In this document: piece by piece, positions 10,752-23,439 of the stretch
Layout: each line of letters begins with the position of its first letter
How positions within the stretch are numbered: the first letter of the stretch is position 1
Assembly (NCBI RefSeq): GCF_932526225.1
Contig: NC_064034.1
Span: 6,558,001 to 6,622,000 of the forward strand
Length of the DNA: 64,000 bases
DNA from: Nematostella vectensis
Lineage: Eukaryota > Cnidaria > Anthozoa > Actiniaria > Edwardsiidae
Direction: 5' to 3'
Notes under the pieces: model-generated
The model's database searches: none
Seen by the model: only the letters and a program-made list of their open reading frames with translations
What the model was told of the DNA's origin: nothing
Made by a program: the position numbers and the translations under genes

Positions 10752-11287
10752 ACTTCGATTTCACTGTTATTTCAGTCAGAACTCTAGATATCGATTTTTT
10801 TCCCACGGTCACGTGATTGATGGCGTCATATTTTAAAAGTTCATGATTGTAAAATCCCATGTGCTATTTGTCATATTTCGAAAGTTTCGTAATGTTTTCT
10901 CAATAGGAACTCGAGAAAATGTTTTTTCCCACGGTCACGTGATTGATGACGTCATGAGAATAACTAATACGGTGTTGTCTTCGTTATTACATTTGTACAC
11001 TTAGGTTAAAGTTTGATGACTATCGGTAAAAAGGGGATGTAGATATCGCGACAATTGTGAAGTAACGACTTGCCTGCTGGAACGTTCAACGTCACACAGT
11101 CACGTGATTAATAATATTTGATATCATACATGCATGAATATGTTTGTAGTACTTTTTGTACAATCGTGTCAAAATTTCGTGACAATCGGCCAAATACCTG
11201 CCGAGATATTACACAAATCAACACATTTGAGTTGCCTGCTAACTTCACCGAGTTGCCTGCTGAGTTGCCTGCCAGCTTCACTATGGT
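10752..11287 (-). repeat. Right terminal inverted repeat
   Basis: The reverse complement of 9291-9826 with only scattered differences. It ends CCAGCTTCACTATGGT immediately before the second copy of the 9-bp target duplication. Confidence 0.9.
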
Positions 11288-12140
11288 AATATGTAGAGAG
11301 AAATCCGTGTTCATTTCCCTGCTAGCAGAGGCCTCTTTTTCAGCCCAGCCCAAAGGAAGAAGGCCTCTGCTAGCAGAACGTGCTCAAATTCCTTTTATAG
11401 AAAGACCAATTGCTAAATTGGTGAGTATAATTTCAGTGTAAAGCCTTCTAATCTGAGCTTTCAATTAGATAAAAATACAATCATCCCATTTAGTAGTTAA
11501 TTGTTGATTCAATTGCCAATCAGATTTTCCTAGATTTTTTCCCTGTCACCGTACAACTAAATGAAAGTCTCTCTAACTTTTTAATGAAGAGAGAGATGGA
11601 AAAAGTCTGTCCAATGAACATTACTTTCTTTTTAAGTAAAAGATACTAAAGGGTTGAAGTGTATAAAAATACACCTTAGAAAAAAAAGACATTACCATAG
11701 TTACGATCTCTTTTGTTAATTATCACGTCTTTCCTAGATAAAACACGATAATGAATTATGAATAAACAAATGCACTTTTGACATGCCAGCGTGCATTTAC
11801 CGTTGGGTTGCCTAGTTCTTACACGGAGCATTACTTATAGAAAACCTCGACACACTGACGCATTAGGTTATTACCATCAACACTTCGTCAATTATGGGAA
11901 TGACATGAGCCTGATGAGTGTGGGCAAGGCAGAGTTTGTGTGATTAGCCCAGCACTAGGGTTCCCCGATCCCAACGTTTAGCTACTTGATGAAGTCAGGA
12001 CTGAGAGACCCAAATAATACCCCTTTAAGCACAAATAGCTTTAAGATATACCCTGGTTAGGATGGAGGTGAAAAACCCTATCCGAGTGCACATCGACGAA
12101 TAGTGAATATAATAAGTGTGTACCCCCTCCCCCCACGGGC

Positions 12141-14745
12141 AACTGGTATCCCCGGAAAAGATCAATCTGCCTCTGATTACATACATAAGCACTGGTAATG
12201 CTACGTTAGAATTAAAGATTTCCTAGGGTACTAGGACTTTCTTGCCATTTTTTTACTGTATTGACGACCAGAATTTGGCCTTGGATATCCCCTTCATAGC
12301 AATTAAAGGCAAGTCGCATCCCTTTCATGTAGACGGGGGCTTTTTGTAATTCTTTTTTGTTGACACGCTTTTTTAAAAGCAATAAAAATTGCTGTTATAG
12401 CATCATTATTTAAAAAAGGAATTAGATTGGAAAGAAATTAAATTAAATTGGATAAAAAATTTATATTAGCGGCATGCTCACCTGGTATTTGTCATCCTTC
12501 TTGTTCTTCTGTGGTACCTCGATTTCTTATGGTTAATATTCCATACGGTTACGCTCAATAAGGCTATTTTCGAAGTTTTGCTGAAGCCAAAAATTTAACC
12601 GAAAAGTCTCGGGTGACTGCGACGTCCCGAAAAATTGTCTTTGGGAAAGATCAAAATCAATAAATCTATAAACTGATAAAGAGAATAATCATTCACTTCA
12701 ATCTGTGTGGTAAAATACGATTTTTGACGATATTTCAACACATTCAGATACCATAGATTTTATCGGAATTAGCCAGCTTTTCAAATTTAAGGAATAAAAC
12801 GAGAATTCTCGGGTGTTTATTCAAACGAGCCCCAGGCCCGTGCTCCCCGGGATTTATTGGGATAAGATCTTTGTGGGGGGAGGGGGGGGAAGGGCATAAC
12901 ATTACAGCGGGGGTTTAAGCACAGCCTTACCATCCTCCCGTTGTTATCATCAGAATTATGTTATCATCTGAATTAATTTCCCGTAAATAATTACAAAATA
13001 AAGGTCGAATGAAATCTCAAAAAGTTGTCTTTGATGTCAATAAATGGTACCCTTGAAATCCATAAGATTTCGATTTATTTTTGCGATTTATTGACATCAT
13101 AGACAACTTTATGAGATTCATCCGACCTTTATTTTGTAATAGATCATTCACGGGAAATAATTCTGATCATTCGACCTTTATTTTGTAATAGATCATTTAA
13201 GGTAAATAATTCTGATGATAACAACGGGAGAATGGTGAGCCTGTGATATAGGGTCCCAGGAAGTACATTACGCCATGGATATAGTGTCTCTCTAAGTCCC
13301 CAAGAAAACATGCCTAGCAAAGGTCGGCATGTGGGAAAAACAATTATTTTTTGCCATTAAAAGAACTTAGATAGTTACTAAAAGTTTAAAAGAAATATCA
13401 TTTTTCTGAATTGAAAAAAAAAGATGCGTTGAACAAATATTCTGGAGGTCTTCATAATGAAAAACGGCGATTAAATCAACAGGTTTAAATGGTATCTTTA
13501 TGACTCAAACGTGTTTTGCTCCGACGAAGGGTAAATTCCCAAAACATCTCGAAACGAGAGAGGGACGTGTCTATATAAGTGATGTGAATTTGAAGAGGAT
13601 ACGCACTTTTATTAAAAACATTATGAATTTGTTTACAATCTTTAATATAATATTGTTTGCTGGGGAGGTAAATGATGACATTCCGCGCAGACTTCTAGGT
13701 TTCCGTGTCAAAACAGGCCATACTCGCTTTGAGCGGCCTTTTTGTATTTTTCTCCAGAACTTTTTTCAATTAATATAAAAGCTGTATGCTACCTGGAATT
13801 TCGCATACTCATATTGTACCTCGATTTCTTAAGCGAAGGCTACACTAATACGAATACTGTTTATTGATAAAAACAGATAATATGTCGAGAGAAATCCGTG
13901 TTCATTTCCCTACTAGCAGAGGCCTCTTCTCAGCCCAGCGAAATACAAAGAAAAAAATGCCTCTGCTAGCAGGGAACGTGCTCAAATTCCTTAGAAAGAC
14001 CAATTGCTAAATTGGTGAGTATAATTTCAGTGTAAAGACTTCTAATCTGAGCTTTCAATTACATAAAAATAAAATCATCCCATTTAGTAGTTAGTTGTTA
14101 ATTTAATTGCTAATCAGAGGCGGCGTTCCTAGATTTTTTCCCTGTCACCGTAACAACTAAATGAAAGCCTCTCTAACTTTTTAATGAAGAGAGAAATGAA
14201 AAAAGTCTGTCCAATGAACATTACTTTGTTTCTAACCAAAAGATACTAAAGGGTTGAAGTGTATAAAAATACACCTTAGAAAAAAAAAAGAATTACCATA
14301 GTAACGATCCCTTTTGTTAATTATCACGTCTTTCCTAGATAAAACACGATAATGAATCCCCGAATGTATAAACAAATACATTTTTGACATGCCAGCGTGC
14401 ATTTGCCGTTGGGTTGCCTAGTTCTTACACGGAGCATTACTTATAGAAAACCTCGACACACTGACGCATTAGGTTATTACCATCAACACTACGTCAATTA
14501 TGGGAATGACATGAGCCTGATGAGTGTGGGCAAGGCAGAGTTTGTGTGATTAGCCCGGCACTAGGGTTCCCCGATCCCAACGTTTAGCTACTTGATGAAG
14601 TCAGGACTGAGAGACCCAAATAATACCCCTTTAAGCACAAATAGCTTTAAAATATACCCTGGTTAGGATGGAGGTGAAAAACCCTATCCGAGTGCACATC
14701 GACGAATAGTGAATATAATAAGTGTGTACCCCCTACTCCACGGGC
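12141..14745 (+). repeat. Array unit 2
   Basis: Compared with unit 3 it lacks about 320 bp. The join lies at 'CTCGATTTCTTATGG' near 12521-12535, where a short microhomology (TTTCT) suggests a deletion. The remainder follows units 3 and 4 closely. Confidence 0.85.
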
Positions 14746-17672
14746 AACTGGTATCCCCGAAAAAGATCCCTGAAAATCTGCCTCTGATTACATACATAAG
14801 CACTGGTAATGCTACGTTAGAATTAAAGATTTCCTAGGGTACTAGGACTTTTTTGCCATTTTTTTTACTGTATTGACGACCAGAATTTGGCCTTGGATAT
14901 CCCCTTCATAGCAATTAAAGGCAAGTCGCATCCCTTTCATGTAGACGGGGGCTTTTTGTAATTCTTTTTTGTTGACACGCTTTTTTAAAAGCAATAAAAA
15001 TTGCTGTTATAGCATCATTATTTAAAAAAAGGAATTAGATTGGAAAGAAATTAAATTAAATTGGATAAAAAATTTATAATAGCGGCATGCTCACCTGGTA
15101 TTTGTAATCCTTCTTGTTCTTCTGTGGTACCTCGATTTCTATGAGCATCCGCAAATACGTAGGCTAATCACACGGAAGCTGTTTGTTAAAATCTACGAGT
15201 ATCGACAGAAAGTCGTGTTTATATTCTTATTAGAAAGTAAATGATAAATGACCCATCCACTTGACCATGTCTGACTGGTTTATGTGCGCTATCCCACGGC
15301 GAAATAAAGGAAACTTATATTTCATCAGGCGCCCGTTTCTTGAACACATCTCGAAAATTCTCGGGCCCGAAAACTTCATTTTGTATTTTTATTCAAAATT
15401 TCACATGTTTTCCTTTTTGAGAACCGCTTTCATGTTTTGAAACAGTTAAAACTTTTTCTTATGGTTAATATTCCATACGATTACGCTCAATAAGGCTATT
15501 TTCGAAGTTTTGCTGAAGCCAAAAATTTAACCGAAAAGTCTCGGGTGACTGCGACGTCCCGAAAAATTGTCTTTGGGGAAGATCAAAATCTATAAATCTA
15601 TAAACTGATAAAAAGAATAATCATTCACTTCAATCTGTGTGGTAAAATACGATGTTTGACGATGTTTCAACACATTCAGATACCTTAAATTTTATCGGAA
15701 TTAGCCAGCTTTTCAAATTTAAGGAATAAAACGATAATTCTCGGGTGTTTATTCAAACGAGCCCCAGACCCGTACTCCGGGATTTTTGGGATAAGATCTT
15801 TGTGGGGGGAGGGGGGGGAGGGCATAACATTACAGCGGGGGTTTAAGCACAGCCTTACCATCCTCCCGTTGTTATCATCAGAATTATGTTATCATCTGGA
15901 TTAATTTCCCGTAAATAATTACAAAATAAAGGTCGAATGAAATCTCAAAAAGTTGTCTTTGATGTCAATAAATGGTACCCTTGAAATCCATAAGATTTCG
16001 ATCTATTTTTGCGATTTATTGACATCATAGACAACTTTATGAGATTCATCCGACCTTTATTTTGTAATAGATCATTTACGGGAAATAATTCTGATCATTC
16101 GACCTTTATTTTGTAATAGATCATTTAAGGTAAATAATTCTGATGATAACAACGGGAGAATGGTGAGCCTGTGATATAGGGTCCCAGGAAGTACATTACG
16201 CCATGGATATAGGGTCTCTCTAAGCCTCCAAGAAAACATGCCTAGCAAACGTCGGCATGTGGGAAAAACAATTATTTTTTGCTATTAAAAGAACTGAGAT
16301 AGTTACTAAAGGTTTAAAAGAAATATCATTTTTCTGAATTGAAAAAAAAAGATGCGTTGAACAAATATTCTGGAGGTCTTCATAATGAAAAAAGGCGATT
16401 AAATCAACAGGTTTAAATGGTATCTTTATGACTCAAACGTGTTTTGCTCCGACGAAGGGTAAATTCCCAAAACATCTCGAAACAAAGGGGGACGTGTCTA
16501 TATAAGTGATGTGAATTTGAAGAGGATACGCACTTTTATTAAAAACATTATGAATTTGTTTACAATCTTTAATATAATATTGTTTGCTGGGGAGGTAAAT
16601 GATGACATTCCGCGCAGACTTCTAGGTTTCCGTGTCAAAACAGGCCATACTCGCTTTGAGCGGCCTTTTTGTATTTTTCTCCAGAACTTTTTTCAATTAA
16701 TATAAAAGCTGTATGCTACCTGGAATTTCGCATACTCATATTGTACCTCGATTTCTTAAGCGAAGGCTACACTAATACGAATACTGTTTATTGATAAAAA
16801 CAGATAATATGTCGAGAGAAATCCGTGTTCATTTCCCTACTAGCAGAGGCCTCTTCTCAGCCCAGCGAAATACAAAGAAAAAAATGCCTCTGCTAGCAGG
16901 GAACGTGCTCAAATTCCTTAGAAAGACCAATTGCTAAATTGGTGAGTATAATTTCAGTGTAAAGACTTCTAATCTGAGCTTTCAATTACATAAAAATAAA
17001 ATCATCCCATTTAGTAGTTAGTTGTTAATTTAATTGCTAATCAGAGGCGGCGTTCCTAGATTTTTTCCCTGTCACCGTAACAACTAAATGAAAGCCTCTC
17101 TAACTTTTTAATGAAGAGAGAAATGAAAAAAGTCTGTCCAATGAACATTACTTTGTTTCTAACCAAAAGATATTAAAGGGTTGAAGTGTATAAAAATACA
17201 CCTTAGAAAAAAAAAAGAATTACCATAGTAACGATCCCTTTTGTTAATTATCACGTCTTTCCTAGATAAAACACGATAATGAATCCCCGAATGTATAAAC
17301 AAATACATTTTTGACATGCCAGCGTGCATTTGCCGTTGGGTTGCCTAGTTCTTACACGGAGCATTACTTATAGAAAACCTCGACACACTGACGCATTAGG
17401 TTATTACCATCAACACTACGTCAATTATGGGAATGACATGAGCCTGATGAGTGTGGGCAAGGCAGAGTTTGTGTGATTAGCCCGGCACTAGGGTTCCCCG
17501 ATCCCAACGTTTAGCTACTTGATGAAGTCAGGACTGAGAGACCCAAATAATACCCCTTTAAGCACAAATAGCTTTAAAATATACCCTGGTTAGGATGGAG
17601 GTGAAAAACCCTATCCGAGTGCACATCGACGAATAGTGAATATAATAAGTGTGTACCCCCTACTCCACGGGC
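14746..17672 (+). repeat. Array unit 3
   Basis: A full-length unit of 2,927 bp, nearly identical by eye to unit 4 over most of its length. This implies very recent duplication or homogenisation. Confidence 0.9.
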
Positions 17673-20577
17673 AACTGGTATCCCCGAAAAAGATCCCTGA
17701 AAATCTGCCTCTGATTACATACATAAGCACTGGTACTGCTACGTTAGAATTAAAGATTTCCTAGGGTACTAGGACTTTTTTGCCATTTTTTTTTTACTGT
17801 ATTGACGACCAGAATTTGGCCTTGGATATCCCCTTCATAGCAATTAAAGGCAAGTCGCATCCCTTTCATGTAGACGGGGGCTTTTTGTAATTCTTTTTTG
17901 TTGACACGCTTTTTTAAAAGCAATAAAAATTGCTGTTATAGCATCATTATTTAAAAAAAGGAATTAGATTGGAAAGAAATTAAATTAAATTGGATAAAAA
18001 ATTTATAATAGCGGCATGCTCACCTGGTATTTGTAATCCTTCTTGTTCTTCTGTGGTACCTCGATTTCTATGAGCATCCGCAAATACGTAGGCTAATCAC
18101 ACGGAAGCTGTTTGTTAAAATCTACGAGTATCGACAGAAAGTCGTGTTTATATTCTTATTAGAAAGTAAATGATAAATGACCCATCCACTTGACCATGTC
18201 TGACTGGTTTATGTGCGCTATCCCACGGCGAAATAAAGGAAACTTATATTTCATCAGGCGCCCGTTTCTTGAACACATCTCGAAAATTCTCGGGCCCGAA
18301 AACTTCATTTTGTATTTTTATTCAAAATTTCACATGTTTTCCTTTTTGAGAACCGCTTTCATGTTTTGAAACAGTTAAAACTTTTTCTTATGGTTAATAT
18401 TCCATACGATTACGCTCAATAAGGCTATTTTCGAAGTTTTGCTGAAGCCAAAAATTTAACCGAAAAGTCTCGGGTGACTGCGACGTCCCGAAAAATTGTC
18501 TTTGGGGAAGATCAAAATCTATAAATCTATAAACTGATAAAGAGAATCATCATTCACTTCAATCTGTGTGGTAAAATACTATGTTTGACGATATTTCAAC
18601 ACATTCAGATACCATAAATTTCATCGGAATTAGCCAGCTTTTCAAATTTAAGGAATAAAACGAGAATTCTCGGGTGTTTATTCAAACGAGCCCCAGACCC
18701 GTACTACGGGATTTTTGGGATAAGATCTTTGTGGGGGGAGGGGGGGGAAGGGCATAACATTACAGCGGGGGTTTAAGCACAGCCTTACCATCCTTTCGTT
18801 GTTATCATCAGAATTATGTTATCATCTGAATTAATTTCCCGTAAATAATTACAAAATAAAGGTCGAATGAAATCTCAAAAAGTTGTCTTTGATGTCAATA
18901 AATGGTACCCTTGAAATCCATAAGATTTCGATTTATTTTTGCGATTTATTGACATCATAGACAACTTTATGAGATTCATCCGACCTTTATTTTGTAATAG
19001 ATCATTTACGGGAAATAATTCTGATCATTCGACCTTTATTTTGTAATAGATCATTTAAGGTAAATAATTCTGATGATAACAACGGGAGAATGGTGAGCCT
19101 GTGATATAGGGTCCCAGGAAGTACATTACGCCATGGATATAGGGTTTCTCTAAGCCTCCAAGAAAACATGCCTAGCAAACGTCGGCATGTGGGAAAAACA
19201 ATTATTTTTTGCCTTTAAAAGAACTTAGATAGTTACTAAAAGTTTAAAAGAAATATCATTTTTCTGAATTGAAAAAAAAGAAGATGCGTGAGGTCTTCAT
19301 AATGAAAAACGGCGATTAAATCAACAGGTTTAAATGGTATCTTTATGACTCAAACGTGTTTTGCTCCGACGAAGGGTAAACTCCCAAAACAGCTCGAAAC
19401 GAGAGGGACGTGTCTATATAAGTGATGTGAATTTGAAGAGGATACGCACTTTTATTAAAAACATTATGAATTTGTTTACAATCTTTAATATAATATTGTT
19501 TGCTGGGGAGGTAAATGATGACATTCCGCGCAGACTTCTAGGTTTCCGTGTCAAAACAGGCCATACTCGCTTTGAGCGGCCTTTTTGTATTTTTCTCCAG
19601 AACTTTTTTCAATTAATATAAAAGCTGTATGCTACCTGGAATTTCGCATACTCATATTGTACCTCGATTTCTTAAGCGAAGGCTACACTAATACGAATAC
19701 TGTTTATTGATAAAAACAGATAATATGTCGAGAGAAATCCGTGTTCATTTCCCTACAAGCAGAGGCCTCTTCTCAGCCCAGCGAAATACAAAGAAAAAAA
19801 TGCCTCTGCTAGCAGGGAACGTGCTCAAATTCCTTAGAAAGACCAATTGCTAAATTGGTGAGTATAATTTCAGTGTAAAGCCTTCTAATCTGAGCTTTCA
19901 ATTAGATAAAAATACAATCATCCCATTTAGTAGTTAATTGTTAATTCAATTGCCAATCAGATTTTCCTAGATTTTTTCCCTGTCACCGTACAACTAAATG
20001 AAAGTCTCTCTAACTTTTTAATGAAGAGAGAGATGGAAAAAGTCTGTCCAATGAACATTACTTTCTTTTTAAGTAAAAGATACTAAAGGGTTGAAGTGTA
20101 TAAAAATACACCTTAGAAAAAAAAGACATTACCATAGTTACGATCTCTTTTGTTAATTATCACGTCTTTCCTAGATAAAACACGATAATGAATTATGAAT
20201 AAACAAATGCATTTTTGACATGCCAGCGTGCATTTACCGTTGGGTTGCCTAGTTCTTACACGGAGCATTACTTATAGAAAACCTCGACACACTGACGCAT
20301 TAGGTTATTACCATCAACACTACGTCAATTATGGGAATGACATGAGCCTGATGAGTGTGGGCAAGGCAGAGTTTGTGTGATTAGCCCAGCACTAGGGTTC
20401 CCCGATCCCAACGTTTAGCTACTTGATGAAGTCAGGACTGAGAGACCCAAATAATACCCCTTTAAGCACAAATAGCTTTAAGATATACCCTGGTTAGGAT
20501 GGAGGTGAAAAACCCTATCCGAGTGCACATCGACGAATAGTGAATATAATAAGTGTGTACCCCCTCCCCCCACGGGC
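17673..20577 (+). repeat. Array unit 4
   Basis: A 2,905-bp unit. Its first ~2.1 kb matches unit 3. From about 19880 it switches to the variant set seen in unit 1, for example ATTAGATAAAAATACAATC instead of ATTACATAAAAATAAAATC. A small deletion near 19284 removes 'TTGAACAAATATTC'. Confidence 0.85.
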
Positions 20578-23343
20578 AACTGGTATCCCCGGAAAAGATC
20601 AATCTGCCTCTGATTACATACATAAGCACTGGTAATGCTACGTTAGAATTAAAGATTTCCTAGGGTACTAGGTCTTTCTTGCCATTTTTTTACTGTATTG
20701 ACGACCAGAATTTGGCCTTGGATATCCCCTTCATAGCAATTAAAGGCAAGTCGCATCCCTTTCATGTAGACGGGGGCTTTTTGTAATTCTTTTTTGTTGA
20801 CACGCTTTTTTAAAAGCAATAAAAATTGCTGTTATAGCATCATTATTTAAAAAAGGAATTAGATTGGAAAGAAATTAAATTAAATTGGATAAAAAATTTA
20901 TATTAGCGGCATGCTCACCTGGTATTTGTCATCCTTCTTGTTCTTCTGTGGTACCTCGATTTCTATGAGCATCCGCAAATACGTAGGCTAATCACACGAA
21001 AGCTGTTTGTTAAAATCTACGAGTATCGACAGAAAGTCGTATTTATATTCTTATTAGGAAGTAAATGATAAATGACCCATCCACTTGACCATGTCTGACT
21101 GGTTTATGTGCGCTATCCCACGGCGAAATAAAGCAAACTTATAGTTCATCATGCGCCCGTTTCTTGAACACATCCCGAAAGTTCTCGGGCCCGAAAACTT
21201 TATTTTGTATTTTTATTCAAAATTTCACATGTTTTCCTTTTTGAGAACCGCTTTCATGTTTTGAAACAGTTTGAATTTCTTCTTATGGTTAATATTCCAT
21301 ACGATTACGCTCAATAAGGCTATTTTCGAAGTTTTGCTGAAGCCAAAAATTTAACCGAAAAGTCTCGGGTGACTGCGACGTCCCGAAAAATTTTCTTCGG
21401 GAAAGATAAAAATCTATAAATCTATAAACTGATAATCATCCTTCACTTGAATCCGTGTGGTAAAATACTATGTTTGACGATATTTCAACACATTCAGATA
21501 CCTTAAATTTTATCGGAATTAGCCAGGTTTTCAAATTTAAGGAATAAAACGATAATTCTCGGGTGTTTATTCAAACGAGCCCCAGACCCGTGCTCCGGGA
21601 TTTATTGGGATAAGATCTTTGTGGGGGGAGGGGGGGGGGGAGGGCATAACATTACAGCGGGGGTTTAAGCACAGCCTTACCATCCTCCCGTTGTTATCAT
21701 CAGAATTATGTTATCATCTGAATTAATTTCCCGTAAATAATTACAAAATAAAGGTCGAATGAAATCTCAAAAAGTTGTCTTTGATGTCAATAAATGGTAC
21801 CCTTGAAATCCATAAGATTTCGATTTATTTTTGCGATTTATTGACATCATAGACAACTTTATGAGATTCATCCGACCTTTATTTTGTAATAGATCATTTA
21901 CGGGAAATAATTCTGATCATTCGACCTTTATTTTGTAATAGATCATTTACGGGAAATAATTCTGACCATTCGACCTTTATTTTGTAATAGATCATTTACG
22001 GGAAATAATTCTGATGATAACAACGGTAGGATGGTGAGCTTGTGATATAGGGTCCCAGGAAGTACATTATGCCATGGATATAGGGTCTCTCTAAGTCCCC
22101 AAGAAAACATGGCTAGCAAACGTCGGCATGTAGTAAAAACAGGTATTTTTTGCCATTAAAAGAACTTAAGTTAAGTTGAAATACAGAATGTTTAAGGTGT
22201 CGGAAAGATAAAGTTCCACCTATTCACGTCTCCAATGCCACAACAACATGCACCACTAACAACAAAAGTGCACGGTAGGTAGATGCCTACCTTTTACTCT
22301 TCGATAATATATAATTTTTCTAATTTGAAAATATTTATCTTTTAAAAGATGCGTTGAACAAATATTCTGGAGGTCCGCATAATGAAAAACGGCGAATAAA
22401 TCAACAGTTTTAAATTGTATCTTCATGACTCAAACGTGTTTTGCTCCGAAGAAGGGTATAATGTTCAAAACACCTCGAAACGAGAGAGAGACGTGTCTAT
22501 ATAAATGCTGTAAATTTGTAGAAGCTACGCACTTTCAGGATGACTGATGACAGAAAAAAATGTTTCTCAGTAATAAAACAACGATTTTTTTTATTGGAAA
22601 CATTATGAATTTGTTTACAATCCTTAATATAATATTGTTTGCTGGGGAGGTACATGATGACATTCCGCGCAGACTTCTAGGTTTCCGTGTCAAAACAGGC
22701 CATACTCCCTTTGAGCGGCCTTTTTGTATTTTTCTCCAGAACTTTTTTCAATTACTATATAAGCTGTATGCTACCTGGAATTTCGCATACTCATATTGCA
22801 CCTCGATTTCTAAAGCGAAGGCTACACTAATACGAATACTGTTTATTGATAAAAACAGATAATATGTCGAGAGAAATCCGTGTTCATTTCCCTACTAGCA
22901 GAGGCCTCTTCTCAGCCCAGCGAAATACAAAGAAAAAAATGCCTCTGCTAGCAGGGAACGTGCTCAAATTCCTTAGAAAGACCAATTGCTAAATTGGTGA
23001 GTATAATTTCAGTGTAAAGACTTCTAATCTGAGCTTTCAATTACATAAAAATAAAATCATCCCATTTAGTAGTTAGTTGTTAATTTAATTGCTAATCAGA
23101 GGCGGCGTTCCTAGATTTTTTCCCTGTCACCGTAACAACTAAATGAAAGCCTCTCTAACTTTTTAATGAAGAGAGAAATGAAAAAAGTCTGTCCAATGAA
23201 CATTACTTTGTTTTTAAGTAAAATATACTAAAGGGTTGAAGTGTATAAAAATACACCTTAGAAAAAAAAAGACATTACCATAGTTACGATCCCTTTTGTT
23301 AATTATCACGTCTTTCCTAGATAAAACACGATAATGAATTATG
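20578..23343 (+). repeat. Array unit 5, truncated
   Basis: It shares the 22130-22310 block with unit 1 and has three copies of the 49-bp minisatellite. It breaks off after 'CACGATAATGAATTATG', so the last ~380 bp of the unit are missing. Confidence 0.85.
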
Positions 23344-23360
23344 GTAAATGTTAATTGGAT

Positions 23361-23433
23361 TATATAAAAAGCGAGAGAAAGCTTCCACGATCTCATTCTT
23401 GCTTGGGGGCTTGTATGGAAAATCATCAAAAAG
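23361..23433 (+). promoter_or_regulatory. Possible TATA promoter and leader exon of the mosaic gene
   Basis: TATATAAAAAG at 23361 is followed about 30 bp later by a likely initiation region (TCTCATTCTTGC) and then by an exon end, AAAAAG|GTAAGC, at 23433. Downstream, TTGTGTTTAG at 24679 is an acceptor 18 bases before the mosaic gene ATG. Splicing 23433 to 24680 would make a leader exon. It contains an upstream ATG (23415) out of frame with the main start. The promoter lies only 18 bp beyond the end of the 2.9-kb array. An alternative acceptor (TTTCTCCAG) is near 23479. Confidence 0.35.
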
Positions 23434-23439
23434 GTAAGC

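Larger units (their letters stand above)
9291..11287. mobile_element. Non-autonomous DNA transposon with 536-bp TIRs (Mutator-like)
   Basis: The left arm (9291-9826) and right arm (10752-11287) are near-perfect reverse complements, starting ACCATAGTGAAGCTGG. They are flanked by a 9-bp direct repeat, AATATGTAG (9282-9290 and 11288-11296), which occurs only once, as AATATGTCG, at the empty site in other array units. Nine-base duplications with very long TIRs fit the Mutator superfamily, from established knowledge. The 925-bp interior encodes no transposase. The only ORF (9860-10099) has no recognisable domain. It inserted into array unit 1 only, so it is younger than that unit's divergence. Confidence 0.9.
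7539..12140 (+). repeat. Array unit 1, interrupted by a transposon
   Basis: This unit is 2,605 bp once the 1,997-bp insertion is removed. Near 7668-7725 it carries a ~60-bp segment in the opposite orientation to its counterpart in units 3-5 (15375-15435). It lacks the ~320-bp segment that starts at 'ATGAGCATCCGC' in units 3-5. At 8560-8730 it has the block shared only with unit 5. Confidence 0.85.
7535..23343. repeat. Five-unit tandem array of ~2.6-2.9 kb repeats
   Basis: Using the landmark AACTGGTAYCC, the units start near 7539, 12141, 14746, 17673 and 20578. The array stops abruptly at about 23343, inside unit 5. Shared landmarks recur in the same order in each unit: 'CTAGGGTACTAGG', 'GTTTTGCTGAAGCC', 'TCTCGGGTGTTTATTC', a ~320-370 bp palindrome, a TATATAAG box, a short ORF, and a hairpin around GCCTCTGCTAGCAG. 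Spacing in the intact units is about 2.93 kb. Units 3 and 4 are nearly identical. Units 1 and 5 share a block that units 2-4 lack. No transposase or reverse transcriptase is encoded. The unit is unidentified and could be a satellite-like amplification of a composite of mobile elements. Confidence 0.95.

Noticed and set aside
11881-11940. CTGATGAGTGTGG in the array as a hammerhead ribozyme core
   Set aside because: The required GAAA segment and closing stems are missing nearby.
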